Assembly (NCBI RefSeq): GCF_030219325.1
Contig: NZ_CP126625.1
Coordinates: forward strand, 2,902,857 to 2,966,856
Length of the DNA: 64,000 nucleotides
Direction: 5' to 3'
DNA from: Geothrix sp.
GTDB lineage: Bacteria > Acidobacteriota > Holophagae > Holophagales > Holophagaceae
The notes under the pieces were generated by a model that was not told where the DNA came from, ran no database searches, and saw only the letters and a program-made list of their open reading frames with translations. A program made the position numbers and the translations under genes. The first letter of the stretch is position 1. Each line of letters opens with the position of its first letter. This document shows, one piece after another, positions 8,332 through 16,107 of the stretch.

Positions 8332-8934
8332 ATGAAAAAAACAACGCTCGCCCTCGCGCTGCTCCTGGGGGCGCCCCTGGCGGCCCAGTCTTTTGAAGTG
8401 GGTCTCTTCGTTGGCCAGCAGCAGTATCCCTCTCCCCATATGGAGGTTTCCCCTGGGGTGACCGGACAGCTCAACCTCGACAACAAGACGGTCTATGCCG
8501 CGCGCTTCGGCTATTCCGTCGTGGATGTCGGTCCCGCCCTGTTTCAGATCACGGCTGGATACCAGCCGGAATCCAAGGCGACCGTGAAGGCAACCCTGGG
8601 TGGCGCACCCTCTGGCATCCCCGCCGAACTCAAGCAGAGCCACTGGTCCGTCGGAGCCATGTTCAATTTCAAGGCGGTGGTGGCGGTGGGCGCAGGGCTG
8701 GAATACCGCGCCGAGAAGCTCGATCTGGAGGGTGAGAGGACCACCTACAACCGCCCCTGGATCCGCGCCAACATCGGCTACGCCATCCCCTCCCCCCTGG
8801 TGAAGCCGTTCTTCGGCCTTGAGGTGGCCTTCCCCCTCACCAGCACCAGCAACAAGTTCGACTCCATGGAGAATGTGCTGAAGTCCATGGCCCCCAAGAA
8901 CCAGATCGGCATCTACGCCGGCATCCGCTTCTGA
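8332..8934 (+). CDS. Outer-membrane beta-barrel-like protein, 200 aa
   Basis: A signal peptide (MKKTTLALALLLGAPLAAQS) is followed by alternating hydrophobic/polar strands and a C-terminus IGIYAGIRF that ends in Phe, the classic outer-membrane barrel signature. The size fits an eight-stranded barrel. GGAGG lies just upstream of the ATG at 8332. Upstream is a TTGACA promoter and directly downstream a perfect 18-bp hairpin, so the gene is probably a single transcription unit. Ligand and role are unknown. Confidence 0.75.
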   Translation: MKKTTLALALLLGAPLAAQSFEVGLFVGQQQYPSPHMEVSPGVTGQLNLDNKTVYAARFGYSVVDVGPALFQITAGYQPESKATVKATLGGAPSGIPAELKQSHWSVGAMFNFKAVVAVGAGLEYRAEKLDLEGERTTYNRPWIRANIGYAIPSPLVKPFFGLEVAFPLTSTSNKFDSMENVLKSMAPKNQIGIYAGIRF

Positions 8935-8943
8935 TCCAACGCC

Positions 8944-8984
8944 ATCACGGGTGGGTGCGACACCTCGTCGCACCCACCCGTGAT
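8944..8984 (+). terminator. Perfect 18-bp hairpin after the beta-barrel gene
   Basis: Arms at 8944-8961 and 8967-8984 are exact reverse complements around the loop ACCTC. The hairpin starts 10 nt after the stop codon. No T-run follows. Confidence 0.7.
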
Positions 8985-9028
8985 CCATGCCGCTTGCGGG
9001 CCCCGCAGGCTTCGATGGACCATGGGCC

Positions 9029-9787
9029 ATGCTCGAACACTGGCTGAACCATCCCCACGCCGCGCCCTGGCTGGTGGTGATGTGGATCGCGGGGCTGCTG
9101 GGTTCCCTGGGGCACTGCGCGGGCATGTGCGGCCCCATCGTGGCGGCCTTCGGGTTGTCGCAGGCCAAGCACGGCGGCCGCACCTGGACGCGGCACCTGC
9201 GCTTCCAGCTGGGCCGCATCAGCACCTACGCCATCCTCGGCGGCCTCATCGGCTTCCTGGGCGGCTTCGCCCGGCTGCAGACCGTGCAGGACATGCATGC
9301 CTGCTGCAAGCCCGAAGGCGCGGCCCTCATCGCCGCGCAAGCCTGGCCCTGGCAGATCTGGGTGAAGCTGGCCGTGGGCGTGCTCATGGTGCTCATGGGC
9401 CTGACCATGGCCCTGGGCGGGCGGGCGGATTCGCTCATGGAGTTCAGGCTGCCGGCGCCGCTGCAGAAGCTCATGGGCAAGGGCCTCGCCCTGGGCAGCC
9501 TGCCCTATGCCCTCGGAATGCTGTGGGGGCTCATCCCCTGCGGCCTCGTCTACATGATGCTGCTGCGCACCCTGGACGGCGGCGACTGGAAGATGGGCGC
9601 TGCGGGCATGGCCGCCTTCGGCCTGGGTAACGCGCCCCTGCTGCTGGGCCTGGGCCTGGCCAGCACCCGCCTCAGCCAGGCCTGGAAGGCCGTGCTGCTG
9701 CGCGTGGGCGGCGTCCTGGTGGCCGCCATGGGCGGGTACATCCTCTGGCAGGCCGTGATGCTGCTGCGGATCCAGGGGCAGGGCTAG
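9029..9787 (+). CDS. TauE/SafE-like membrane protein of the metal/cytochrome-maturation type, 252 aa
   Basis: The first helix carries GSLGHCAGMCGPIV, the hallmark Cys-containing motif of the sulfite exporter TauE/SafE-like group that often accompanies cbb3 oxidase and copper-handling genes. Six hydrophobic helices are visible, with a central Cys pair HACCKPEG and a second conserved motif LGMLWGLIPCGLVYMML. The likely role is transmembrane metal or thiol transfer for oxidase assembly. An in-frame ATG at 8987 sits only 3 nt after the terminator hairpin, so the ATG at 9029 is preferred. The cbb3 operon lies 2.4 kb away on the other strand. Confidence 0.75.
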   Translation: MLEHWLNHPHAAPWLVVMWIAGLLGSLGHCAGMCGPIVAAFGLSQAKHGGRTWTRHLRFQLGRISTYAILGGLIGFLGGFARLQTVQDMHACCKPEGAALIAAQAWPWQIWVKLAVGVLMVLMGLTMALGGRADSLMEFRLPAPLQKLMGKGLALGSLPYALGMLWGLIPCGLVYMMLLRTLDGGDWKMGAAGMAAFGLGNAPLLLGLGLASTRLSQAWKAVLLRVGGVLVAAMGGYILWQAVMLLRIQGQG

Positions 9788-9885
9788 ATCCAGTTGCATC
9801 GGAAAAAGAGGACCACAGAGGATTGAGAGAAACCCTTCTCCCCTTCCAGCAGGACGCCATGCGAGGTATTCAAGAGCAACAGCTG

Positions 9886-9980
9886 GAACCGCGAATGGCG
9901 CGAATGAGCGCGAATGCAGCGATCACCCATCCCTGTTTTCATTCGCGCGCCCGAAGGGCGATTCGCGGAATTCGCGGTTC
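9886..9980. repeat. Interspersed GCGAATG-type inverted repeat element
   Basis: The left arm (9886-9915) has three tandem CGCGAATG-like units starting GGAACC; the right arm (9940-9980) carries the reverse complement units and ends in GGTTC. The two arms would pair as an imperfect long hairpin. A degenerate copy is at 7103-7245. It accounts for most of the gap between 9788 and 10012. Confidence 0.7.
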
Positions 9981-10012
9981 AGGAACTCCCGTGTCGTGTG
10001 GGCAACCCCCTT

Positions 10013-10990
10013 TCAGACCGCCCGCCGGACCGCCACCAGCGTGAGATCGTCCCCGCGGGGCGAGCCGTCCAGGAAGCGGTCCAGCTCGGCCCGGCAGGAG
10101 GCCAGCAGCTCGGGCAGCGGCAGCGCGGCGCCCTTGCGGAGGGCGGCGGCGGCGCGGCCGATGCCGAACTCCCGGTCCCCCCTGGCCCCCTCGGTCCAGC
10201 CATCCGTGTAGAGCAGGAGGGTCTGGCCCGGCTGGAGCTTCAGGTCCCGCTCGGTGTAGACGGAATCACAGAAGAGGCCCAGGGGCAGGCCGCCGCCCTC
10301 GATGGGCCGCACTCCGCGGCCATCCGCCAGCAGGGGCCGGGGGTGGCCCGCATTGGCGATGGAGAAGCTGCCGTCGCAGCCCAGGCGGAGCGCCGCCAGG
10401 GTGGCGTAGCTCACCGAGGAGGTGGCCTCCGCGAAGAGTTCGTTGGCCCGCTTGAACAGGTCCGGCAGGGACTGCCCCGCGGGCACCAGGGCCCGGAAGA
10501 GGGCGTGCAGGTGGGACTGCAGCAGGGCCGCCGCCACGCCCTTGCCCGACACGTCGCCCAGCACCAGGTGGAGCGGCGCCCCGGGCGCGCTGGGCGGGAT
10601 GAGGTCCACGTGGTCGCCGGACACCACGCCCCGGGGCTCCCAGTGGTAGGCCACGTCCCAGCCATCCTGGGCCACGTGGGTCGGCGGCAGCAGGGTGCGC
10701 TGCACCTTGCCCGCGGACTGCAGGTCCCGTTCGAGGGCCCGGCGATCCGCCTCGGACAGGCACTCCAGGCACACCGTCAGCAGGGGATCTTCCGCCAGGC
10801 GCGAGGGGGACATGGGGTCGTGGCAGACGGCGCAGATGCCCCAGGTGCCCACCTCGATGGCGCCGATGGCCGCGTCCACCTGGCGCATGAGGTCCACCCA
10901 GCGCCGCTCCTTCCGGGCGGAAGTCAGCCCGGCCAGGTGGTTCCGGCGGGTGATGAGCCGTTCGAGGGTGCGGGTCTCCAGGGGCGTCAT
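10013..10990 (-). CDS. PP2C-type (SpoIIE/RsbU) protein phosphatase with DksA-like zinc finger, 325 aa
   Basis: Cys53, Cys56, Cys74 and Cys77 are spaced C-x2-C-x17-C-x2-C, as in the zinc finger of DksA/TraR proteins, preceded by a helical region. From about residue 85 (LERDLQSAGKVQRTLLPP) the chain is a SpoIIE/RsbU phosphatase: SGDHVDLI and LVLGDVSGKGVAAALL carry the metal-binding Asp residues, with LLLYTDGWTEG and SPRGDDLTLV later. Such enzymes dephosphorylate anti-anti-sigma proteins. It overlaps the DinB gene by 4 bp (ATGA), so the two are translationally coupled. No anti-sigma or STAS gene lies nearby. Confidence 0.85.
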   Translation of the reverse strand: MTPLETRTLERLITRRNHLAGLTSARKERRWVDLMRQVDAAIGAIEVGTWGICAVCHDPMSPSRLAEDPLLTVCLECLSEADRRALERDLQSAGKVQRTLLPPTHVAQDGWDVAYHWEPRGVVSGDHVDLIPPSAPGAPLHLVLGDVSGKGVAAALLQSHLHALFRALVPAGQSLPDLFKRANELFAEATSSVSYATLAALRLGCDGSFSIANAGHPRPLLADGRGVRPIEGGGLPLGLFCDSVYTERDLKLQPGQTLLLYTDGWTEGARGDREFGIGRAAAALRKGAALPLPELLASCRAELDRFLDGSPRGDDLTLVAVRRAV

Positions 10991-11487
10991 GGCCGCCCCC
11001 CGGCCGCGGCCTCGGCCTGCTTGCGCAGCAGGGCGATCTGCCCGGCGTGGTAGGCGTTGTGCTGCAGGGTGCCCTGCAGGAGCCCGCGGATGGTGGTGTC
11101 GGAACCGGACCTGGCCTCGTCGAGGCGGCCCTCCTCCAGTTCGAGGATCGCGGCCCGGAGCCCGCCGTAGGCGTCCTCCAGGGCGGCGCAGGCCCCCTGC
11201 CAGGCAGCCTCGGAGCCCAGGTCCGCGGGGCTCCAGTCCGAACCGGGCTCGCCGGGGAGGCGGGGAGTGCCCGCGAGCTGCCGCCGGGTGTCCTCCAGCC
11301 AGTAGGTCAGGTGCCCCACGAGATCGGCGATGGAATGGGAGGTGGGCTCTGGGCGCCACCGGGCCTGCTCGGCGCTGAGGTCCGCCAGCAGCTCCATCAC
11401 GGCGGGGCCGTGCCAGGCGCCGCCGCGGAAGCCGCGCTCCAGCTGATCCGCCAGACGGGTGGGGGCGAGGTCTTGGGTCTGGGCCAT
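10987..11487 (-). CDS. DinB-family protein, 166 aa
   Basis: A four-helix-bundle protein of the DinB/YfiT superfamily. The likely metal ligands are His in DLVGHLTYWLED and two His in LQHNAYHAGQIALL, spaced as in the family. Members include thiol transferases and uncharacterised stress-linked proteins; the substrate cannot be read from sequence. The start at 11487 has a near-perfect AAGGAGGTT ribosome site, part of which can pair with an upstream GGAGGTTA palindrome. The downstream phosphatase overlaps its stop by 4 bp. Confidence 0.85.
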   Translation of the reverse strand: MAQTQDLAPTRLADQLERGFRGGAWHGPAVMELLADLSAEQARWRPEPTSHSIADLVGHLTYWLEDTRRQLAGTPRLPGEPGSDWSPADLGSEAAWQGACAALEDAYGGLRAAILELEEGRLDEARSGSDTTIRGLLQGTLQHNAYHAGQIALLRKQAEAAAGGRP

Positions 11488-11490
11488 GAA

Positions 11491-11518
11491 TAACCTCCTT
11501 GATGACGAATGGAGGTTA
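11491..11518 (-). promoter_or_regulatory. Inverted repeat covering the DinB ribosome site
   Basis: TAACCTCC at 11491-11498 and GGAGGTTA at 11511-11518 form a perfect 8-bp inverted repeat with a 12-nt spacer. In the DinB mRNA it would hide the AAGGAGG site in a stem; as DNA it could be an operator. Confidence 0.5.
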
Positions 11519-11546
11519 AATATGAGGCGAATTTCTAACCTGTCAA
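11519..11546 (-). promoter_or_regulatory. Promoter for the DinB-phosphatase pair
   Basis: On the minus strand TTGACA (11546-11541) is followed 16 nt later by CATATT (11524-11519). Confidence 0.5.
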
Positions 11547-11561
11547 CCCATTCATACAAGT

Positions 11562-11567
11562 TATAAT
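11562..11567 (+). promoter_or_regulatory. TATAAT -10 box of the CGNR regulator gene
   Basis: A consensus TATAAT ends 6 nt before the GTG start at 11574, leaving no room for a ribosome site, so the message is probably leaderless. The -35 region is not clear. Confidence 0.55.
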
Positions 11568-11573
11568 TGACCC

Positions 11574-12203
11574 GTGGACGATGTCGCTTCCCTGCCTGGC
11601 CAGGGCCCCTTCGAGCTCTCCGGGGGGGACCTCTGCCTGGACTTCGCCAACACCTGGGGGGACCGGGGACGCCCTGAAAGCGACGACCTGCGGACCTACC
11701 CCCGGCTTCTGGCCTTTGCCCGCCAGACCGGCCTGCTGGAGGCCGCCCAGGCCAATGGGCTGGCCGCCCGGTCCCTGGCCGAGCCCGCCGCGGCCCAGGC
11801 GGCGCTCCAGGCGGCCCTGGACCTGCGCGAGGCCCTGTACGGCATCTTCTCGGCCCGGGCCCACGACCGGGAGATTCCGCCCGGTGACCTGGCCTGCCTC
11901 AACGAGGCCCTGGGCGAGGCCCTTCCCAACCTCCACCTCGGCCTCGAGGGAACCGCGCTGGCCTGGCACTGGCGGCGGGACGGGACCGCACTCACCGCGC
12001 CCCTCTGGCCCATCGCCCGGGCCGCGGCGGATCTGCTCACGGCGAAGGCCGCCGCTCCCGTGCGGGAGTGCGGCGGCGCCCAGTGCACCTGGCTGTTCCT
12101 CGACCACAGCCGCGGCCGCTCGCGGCGCTGGTGCTCCATGGCCAGCTGCGGCAACCGCGCCAAGGCCCGGCGCCACTATCACCGCAGCCGGCAGGGAGAC
12201 TAG
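11574..12203 (+). CDS. CGNR zinc-finger (ABATE-domain) regulator, 209 aa
   Basis: The N-terminal part (FELSGGDLCLDFANTWGDRG) matches the ABATE ligand-binding domain, and the C-terminus carries the CGNR zinc finger: C-x4-C in RECGGAQCTWLFLDHSRG, then RRWCSMASCGNRAKARRHY. Such proteins are stress-linked transcription regulators whose finger binds DNA. The GTG at 11574 matches the family start and lies one turn after TATAAT. It is divergent from the DinB-phosphatase pair with a short shared promoter region, so it may control that pair. Its stop overlaps that of the convergent ccoI gene by 4 bp. Confidence 0.85.
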   Translation: MDDVASLPGQGPFELSGGDLCLDFANTWGDRGRPESDDLRTYPRLLAFARQTGLLEAAQANGLAARSLAEPAAAQAALQAALDLREALYGIFSARAHDREIPPGDLACLNEALGEALPNLHLGLEGTALAWHWRRDGTALTAPLWPIARAAADLLTAKAAAPVRECGGAQCTWLFLDHSRGRSRRWCSMASCGNRAKARRHYHRSRQGD

Positions 12204-14605
12204 GCGCGATCCCGTCCCAGGCGCATGGAATTGCCGATGACCGAGAGGCTGGACAGCACCATGGCGCCGGCGGCGAGGATGGGGTTGAGCACGCCGGTCA
12301 TGGCCAGCGAAATGCCCGCGGTGTTGTAGACAAAGGCCCAGAAGAGGTTCTGTTTGAGCACCCGCAGGGTGAGGGTGGCCAAGCGGAACACTTTGGTGAT
12401 GCGGGTGAGCGAATCGCGCATGAGCACCACTGGCGCCGCATGCATGGCCAGGTCCGCCCCCGAACCCATGGCGATGCCCAGGTCGGCGGCGGCCAGGGCC
12501 GGGGCATCGTTGATGCCGTCGCCCACCATGGCCACCACCTTGCCCTGGGCCTGGAAGCGCCGCACGGCCTCGGCTTTCTCCGAGGGCGACACCTCCCCCA
12601 GGAAATCGTCCACGCCCACGGCCATGGCGATGCGCTCCGTGGTGGTCCGGGCATCGCCAGAGAGCAGGACCACGCGCACACCGCGGGCCCGCAGCTCGGC
12701 GATGACGGCCGCCGCCTCGGCCCGGGGCCGGTCCCCGAAGGCCAGGGCACCGGTACTGAGGCCATCCACCGCCGCGAAGGCCACGGTGAGGCCCTCGGCT
12801 TCCCAGGCGCTGGCCCGGGCTTCGAGGTCGGCCGAGAGGGCGAGACCCTCCTCGGCCAGCAGCCTGCGGTTGCCCACGACCACCCGCTTGCCTGCCACCG
12901 TGCCCAGCAAACCCCGGCCTGCCCTCACCTCGATGCCGGAGGCATCGAGCCGACCGATCCCCAGGTCGGCGGCATGGCGCCCCACCGCGTGGGCCAGGGG
13001 ATGCTCGGAATAGGATTCCAGGGCCGCCACGAGGTCCAGCCCTTCCAGCTCGGCATGGCGCACCCGGAAGTCGCCCTCGGTCACGGTGCCGGTCTTGTCG
13101 AGGATGAGCAGGTCCACCTTGCGGAAGGTCTCCAGCACCCGCACGTCGCGGATGATGATGCCCTGGCGGGAGGCCGCGCCGATGGCGGCGGTGGTGGCCA
13201 GGGGGGTGGCGATGCCCAGGGCGCAGGGGCAGGCGATGACGAGCACTGCGATGCCCCGCAGCATGGCCTCGGTGCCGGTCAGCCCGCGGCTGAGGCACAC
13301 CAGCACCGTGAGCGCGGCCAGGGCCAGCACCACGGGGATGAACAGCCGGGAGACGCGGTCCACCATCCGTTCGAGGGGGCTCTTGCCCGCCAGGGCCGCC
13401 TGCACGGACTTCACGATCTGGGCCAGGGTGGAATCCTCACCGCAGCGCGTGACCCGGATCTCCAGCACGCCCGCCGTGTTGAGGCTGCCGCAGATCACGG
13501 CGTCGCCCATGGCCTTGGCCTGGGGATCCGACTCACCCGTGACCACGGACTCGTCCACCGCGGACTGGCCTTCCACCACCACGCCGTCGGCGGGGATGCG
13601 CTCGCCGGGCTTCACCAGGATCAGGGCGTCGGCCTCCAGGGCCTCGATGGCCACGAAGCGCTCCTGCCCGTCGATGCGCAGGCGGGCCTTCCTGGGCAGC
13701 AGGCGGTGGAGCATGGCGATGGCCCGGGCGCTGCGGTCCTTGGCGTTGCGCTCCAGGGCCTTGCCCGTGAGCACCAGGGTCACGATGGCGCAGGCCGTGT
13801 CGAAGTAGAAGTGCCTCCCCCCCAGGACCGCCTGGGCCGAGCTGTAGGCGAAGGCCGCCAGCACGCCCGTGGAGATGAGGGCCTCCATGCGCAGGTGGCC
13901 GGACTTCACGCCGTACCAGGCGATGCGGTGGATGGGCCAGGCCGAGTAGAGCACCACGGGCAGGGTGAGGGCCATGAGGATGAAGGGCACGGCCCGCTGG
14001 GCCCAGCCGGCGATGCCCTCGAAGTAGCTGGCGTAGATGACGAGGCTGAAGAGCATCACGTTCATCCACAGGCCCCCGGCGATGCCCAGGCGCAGCAGCA
14101 TGTCCTGCCACTCGCGGCGATCGCCCTCCTGCTCGGTGCCGAACTCCGCGGCCTTGTAGCCCAGAGACTTCACGCGGTCCGGAACGACGCCGGGCGGCAC
14201 CAGCTGGGGACAGTAGGTGACCTTGAGGAGGTCCGAGGTGAACAGCACCTCGGCGGATACCACGCCCCGTTCCCGGCGCAGGGCATGCTCCACCACCCAG
14301 CCGCAGGCCGCGCACCACATGCCCGAGAGCTGGTAGAGGGCCTCCCGGGTCTCGACCCCTTCAGGCACGGCCGGGGTCGCGGCCTCCCCGCCCTGCCCCA
14401 GCAGGCCCAGGCGCAGGCTCTCCTGGTAGAGGTCGGTGCTGCGGAGATCCACGCCCGCATCCATGGCGCCGCTCTCCAGCAGGATGGCGTAGACGTTGAG
14501 GCAGCCGGTGCAGCAGAAGCGCTTCTCCTGGCTCCGGAAGACCTGGACCTGGGGCTTCTTCGTGGCGGCCGCGCCGCACAGATCGCAGGTGGCGCCTGGG
14601 CTCAT
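12200..14605 (-). CDS. ccoI: cbb3-oxidase copper-transporting P1B-type ATPase CcoI/FixI, 801 aa
   Basis: The N-terminus has the Cys-rich start CDLCGAA...FCCTGC found in CcoI/FixI, followed by a metal-binding domain with MWCAACGW. Eight membrane segments surround the CPC copper motif (IACPCALGIA), the phosphorylation site DKTGTVTEG, the HP motif SEHPLAHAV and the hinge GDGINDAPAL. The enzyme exports copper needed to assemble the CuB centre of cbb3 oxidase. Its start overlaps the stop of the 53-residue gene by 4 bp (ATGA). It is the last gene of the respiratory operon. Confidence 0.95.
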   Translation of the reverse strand: MSPGATCDLCGAAATKKPQVQVFRSQEKRFCCTGCLNVYAILLESGAMDAGVDLRSTDLYQESLRLGLLGQGGEAATPAVPEGVETREALYQLSGMWCAACGWVVEHALRRERGVVSAEVLFTSDLLKVTYCPQLVPPGVVPDRVKSLGYKAAEFGTEQEGDRREWQDMLLRLGIAGGLWMNVMLFSLVIYASYFEGIAGWAQRAVPFILMALTLPVVLYSAWPIHRIAWYGVKSGHLRMEALISTGVLAAFAYSSAQAVLGGRHFYFDTACAIVTLVLTGKALERNAKDRSARAIAMLHRLLPRKARLRIDGQERFVAIEALEADALILVKPGERIPADGVVVEGQSAVDESVVTGESDPQAKAMGDAVICGSLNTAGVLEIRVTRCGEDSTLAQIVKSVQAALAGKSPLERMVDRVSRLFIPVVLALAALTVLVCLSRGLTGTEAMLRGIAVLVIACPCALGIATPLATTAAIGAASRQGIIIRDVRVLETFRKVDLLILDKTGTVTEGDFRVRHAELEGLDLVAALESYSEHPLAHAVGRHAADLGIGRLDASGIEVRAGRGLLGTVAGKRVVVGNRRLLAEEGLALSADLEARASAWEAEGLTVAFAAVDGLSTGALAFGDRPRAEAAAVIAELRARGVRVVLLSGDARTTTERIAMAVGVDDFLGEVSPSEKAEAVRRFQAQGKVVAMVGDGINDAPALAAADLGIAMGSGADLAMHAAPVVLMRDSLTRITKVFRLATLTLRVLKQNLFWAFVYNTAGISLAMTGVLNPILAAGAMVLSSLSVIGNSMRLGRDRA

Positions 14606-14763
14606 GAACGATGCGTCGGCTGGGGCCGCCCCTGGTCGTCGAGCATGATGGGGTTGGCCTGGCGCGTGATGCGGTAAGCCACGACGAGGATGGTGATGAA
14701 GAGCAGGCTGATGAGGCCGAACATCACCAGGTACGAGCCGCCGCCTTTCTTGGGTTCAGTCAT
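14602..14763 (-). CDS. Small single-span membrane protein in the ccoH position, 53 aa
   Basis: The 53-residue frame starts MTEPKKGGGSYLVMFGLI, has one hydrophobic helix at about residues 11-29 and a short polar tail ending QPTHRS. Its stop overlaps the ccoI start by 4 bp and its start lies 3 nt from the ccoG stop, so it is almost certainly translated. In other genomes this slot holds ccoH, which also begins with a membrane helix but is about three times longer. It may be a shortened CcoH or a new assembly factor; sequence alone does not decide. Confidence 0.75.
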   Translation of the reverse strand: MTEPKKGGGSYLVMFGLISLLFITILVVAYRITRQANPIMLDDQGRPQPTHRS

Positions 14764-14766
14764 GGT

Positions 14767-16107
14767 TCACTTCCTTTTCAGCGGCGTGATGAAGGTGAGC
14801 TCCTCGGCGTCCGCCTTCCGCGCCGCGTCGGCCTGGGCCAGGATGCGGATGTGGTGGACGTCCTGCCCATCCTGAACAAAAGGCGCCCGCAGTTCCACCG
14901 TTCGCTCGAAGGTCTCGCCCGGCTGCAGCGCCACCGGGTTGGCCGGCAGGGCGAGGTCCGCACCGGCCAGCCCCTCCACCCAGAGGCGGACCTGGGTGGC
15001 CTTGCCGGTGCGATTGGCGAGTTTGAGGCGGATCAGGTTCGCGATGCGGCCATCCTCCAGGACCTTGAACATGGTGGACCGGTCCGGGTTGATCTCCACC
15101 AGCACAGGGCGGCGCAGGGACAGGGCCATGGCGAGGCCCCCCAGATAGAAGGTCATGATGAGGAGGATCACCACCCGCTTGGCATCCCGGAAGCCCCAGC
15201 GCTTGTACCAGGGCTCCTGTGCGGCGATCGCCTTCGGCGTCTCGCCCCAGGCGTAGTGGATGAGGCCCGGCTTGCCGAGCTTGCGCAGCACGTCCTCGCA
15301 GGCATCGATGCAGTCGCCGCAGTGGACGCACTCGATCTGGTAGGGCGATTCGCGGATGTCGATGCCCATCTCACAGACCCGGACGCACTTCTTGCACTCG
15401 ATGCAGTCCTTGGCCTCGTCAATGCCGTCCTGATAGCTCACCAGCAGCGTGTGCTTGTCCTGGAGCATGCCCTGGATGTAGCCGTAGGGGCAGACGGTGG
15501 TGCAGAACTTCTGCCGCACCAGGGTGAAGTCCAGGAAGGTGATCAGGGTGACCGTGGCGCCGGTGATGCCGCCCACCGTCACGAGGTCGAAGTGCATGAG
15601 GCGCCCCAGCAGGTCCCGGGGTTCCACGAAGTACGAGGTGAACACGAAGGCCAGGAAGACCGAGGCCAGGGCCAGCACTCCGTAGAACAGCCCCCGTTCC
15701 AGCGCTTTTTTCGACGCAGCGCTGGCGCTTTTCAGCCAGCGCTGCGCAGAGCGCTTGCCCCAGCGCTCCACGTCCTGGCTCCACTCGCTGAAGATCATCT
15801 GGGGGCAGGCGTAGCTGCAGTAGATGCGGCCGTGGATGATGGCCGAGGCCGCGATGACGAACATCAGGAGCATCATCGCGAAGAAGATGATGGCGAACTC
15901 GCTGATCCACAGCTCGAAGCCCGCGAAGTAGAACCGCTGCCGCGGGATGTCGAAGCGCATCAGATTGGTGAAGGGCGCCGCCACGAAGGCCAGGAAGAAG
16001 GCCAGGTGGAACCGCTTCCGGATGGGCCGGTACACGGTCTCCTGCGGCGGCAGGGGCGGCAGCCGCTCGATTTTCGGCTTGGGGGAAGCCTCGGTCTGTA
16101 TGCTCAT
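14767..16107 (-). CDS. ccoG: cbb3-oxidase assembly protein CcoG (ferredoxin-like copper reductase), 446 aa
   Basis: The N-terminal start with PIRKRFHLAFFLAFVAAPF and several membrane helices carrying YCSYACPQMIFSEW and CTTVCPYGYIQGML precede a two-cluster ferredoxin domain (CIECKKCVRVC and CVHCGDCIDAC) and a C-terminal Ig-like domain. CcoG is proposed to reduce copper for delivery to the oxidase. Length matches the family. It starts directly after the stop of the SfrB-like gene. A TATAAT lies just upstream of its start but within the preceding coding sequence. Confidence 0.95.
   Translation of the reverse strand: MSIQTEASPKPKIERLPPLPPQETVYRPIRKRFHLAFFLAFVAAPFTNLMRFDIPRQRFYFAGFELWISEFAIIFFAMMLLMFVIAASAIIHGRIYCSYACPQMIFSEWSQDVERWGKRSAQRWLKSASAASKKALERGLFYGVLALASVFLAFVFTSYFVEPRDLLGRLMHFDLVTVGGITGATVTLITFLDFTLVRQKFCTTVCPYGYIQGMLQDKHTLLVSYQDGIDEAKDCIECKKCVRVCEMGIDIRESPYQIECVHCGDCIDACEDVLRKLGKPGLIHYAWGETPKAIAAQEPWYKRWGFRDAKRVVILLIMTFYLGGLAMALSLRRPVLVEINPDRSTMFKVLEDGRIANLIRLKLANRTGKATQVRLWVEGLAGADLALPANPVALQPGETFERTVELRAPFVQDGQDVHHIRILAQADAARKADAEELTFITPLKRK

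Noticed and set aside
12068-14677. An 869-codon open frame on the plus strand
   Set aside because: It is antisense to ccoI, whose motifs are all intact; the frame is His/Gln-rich noise.
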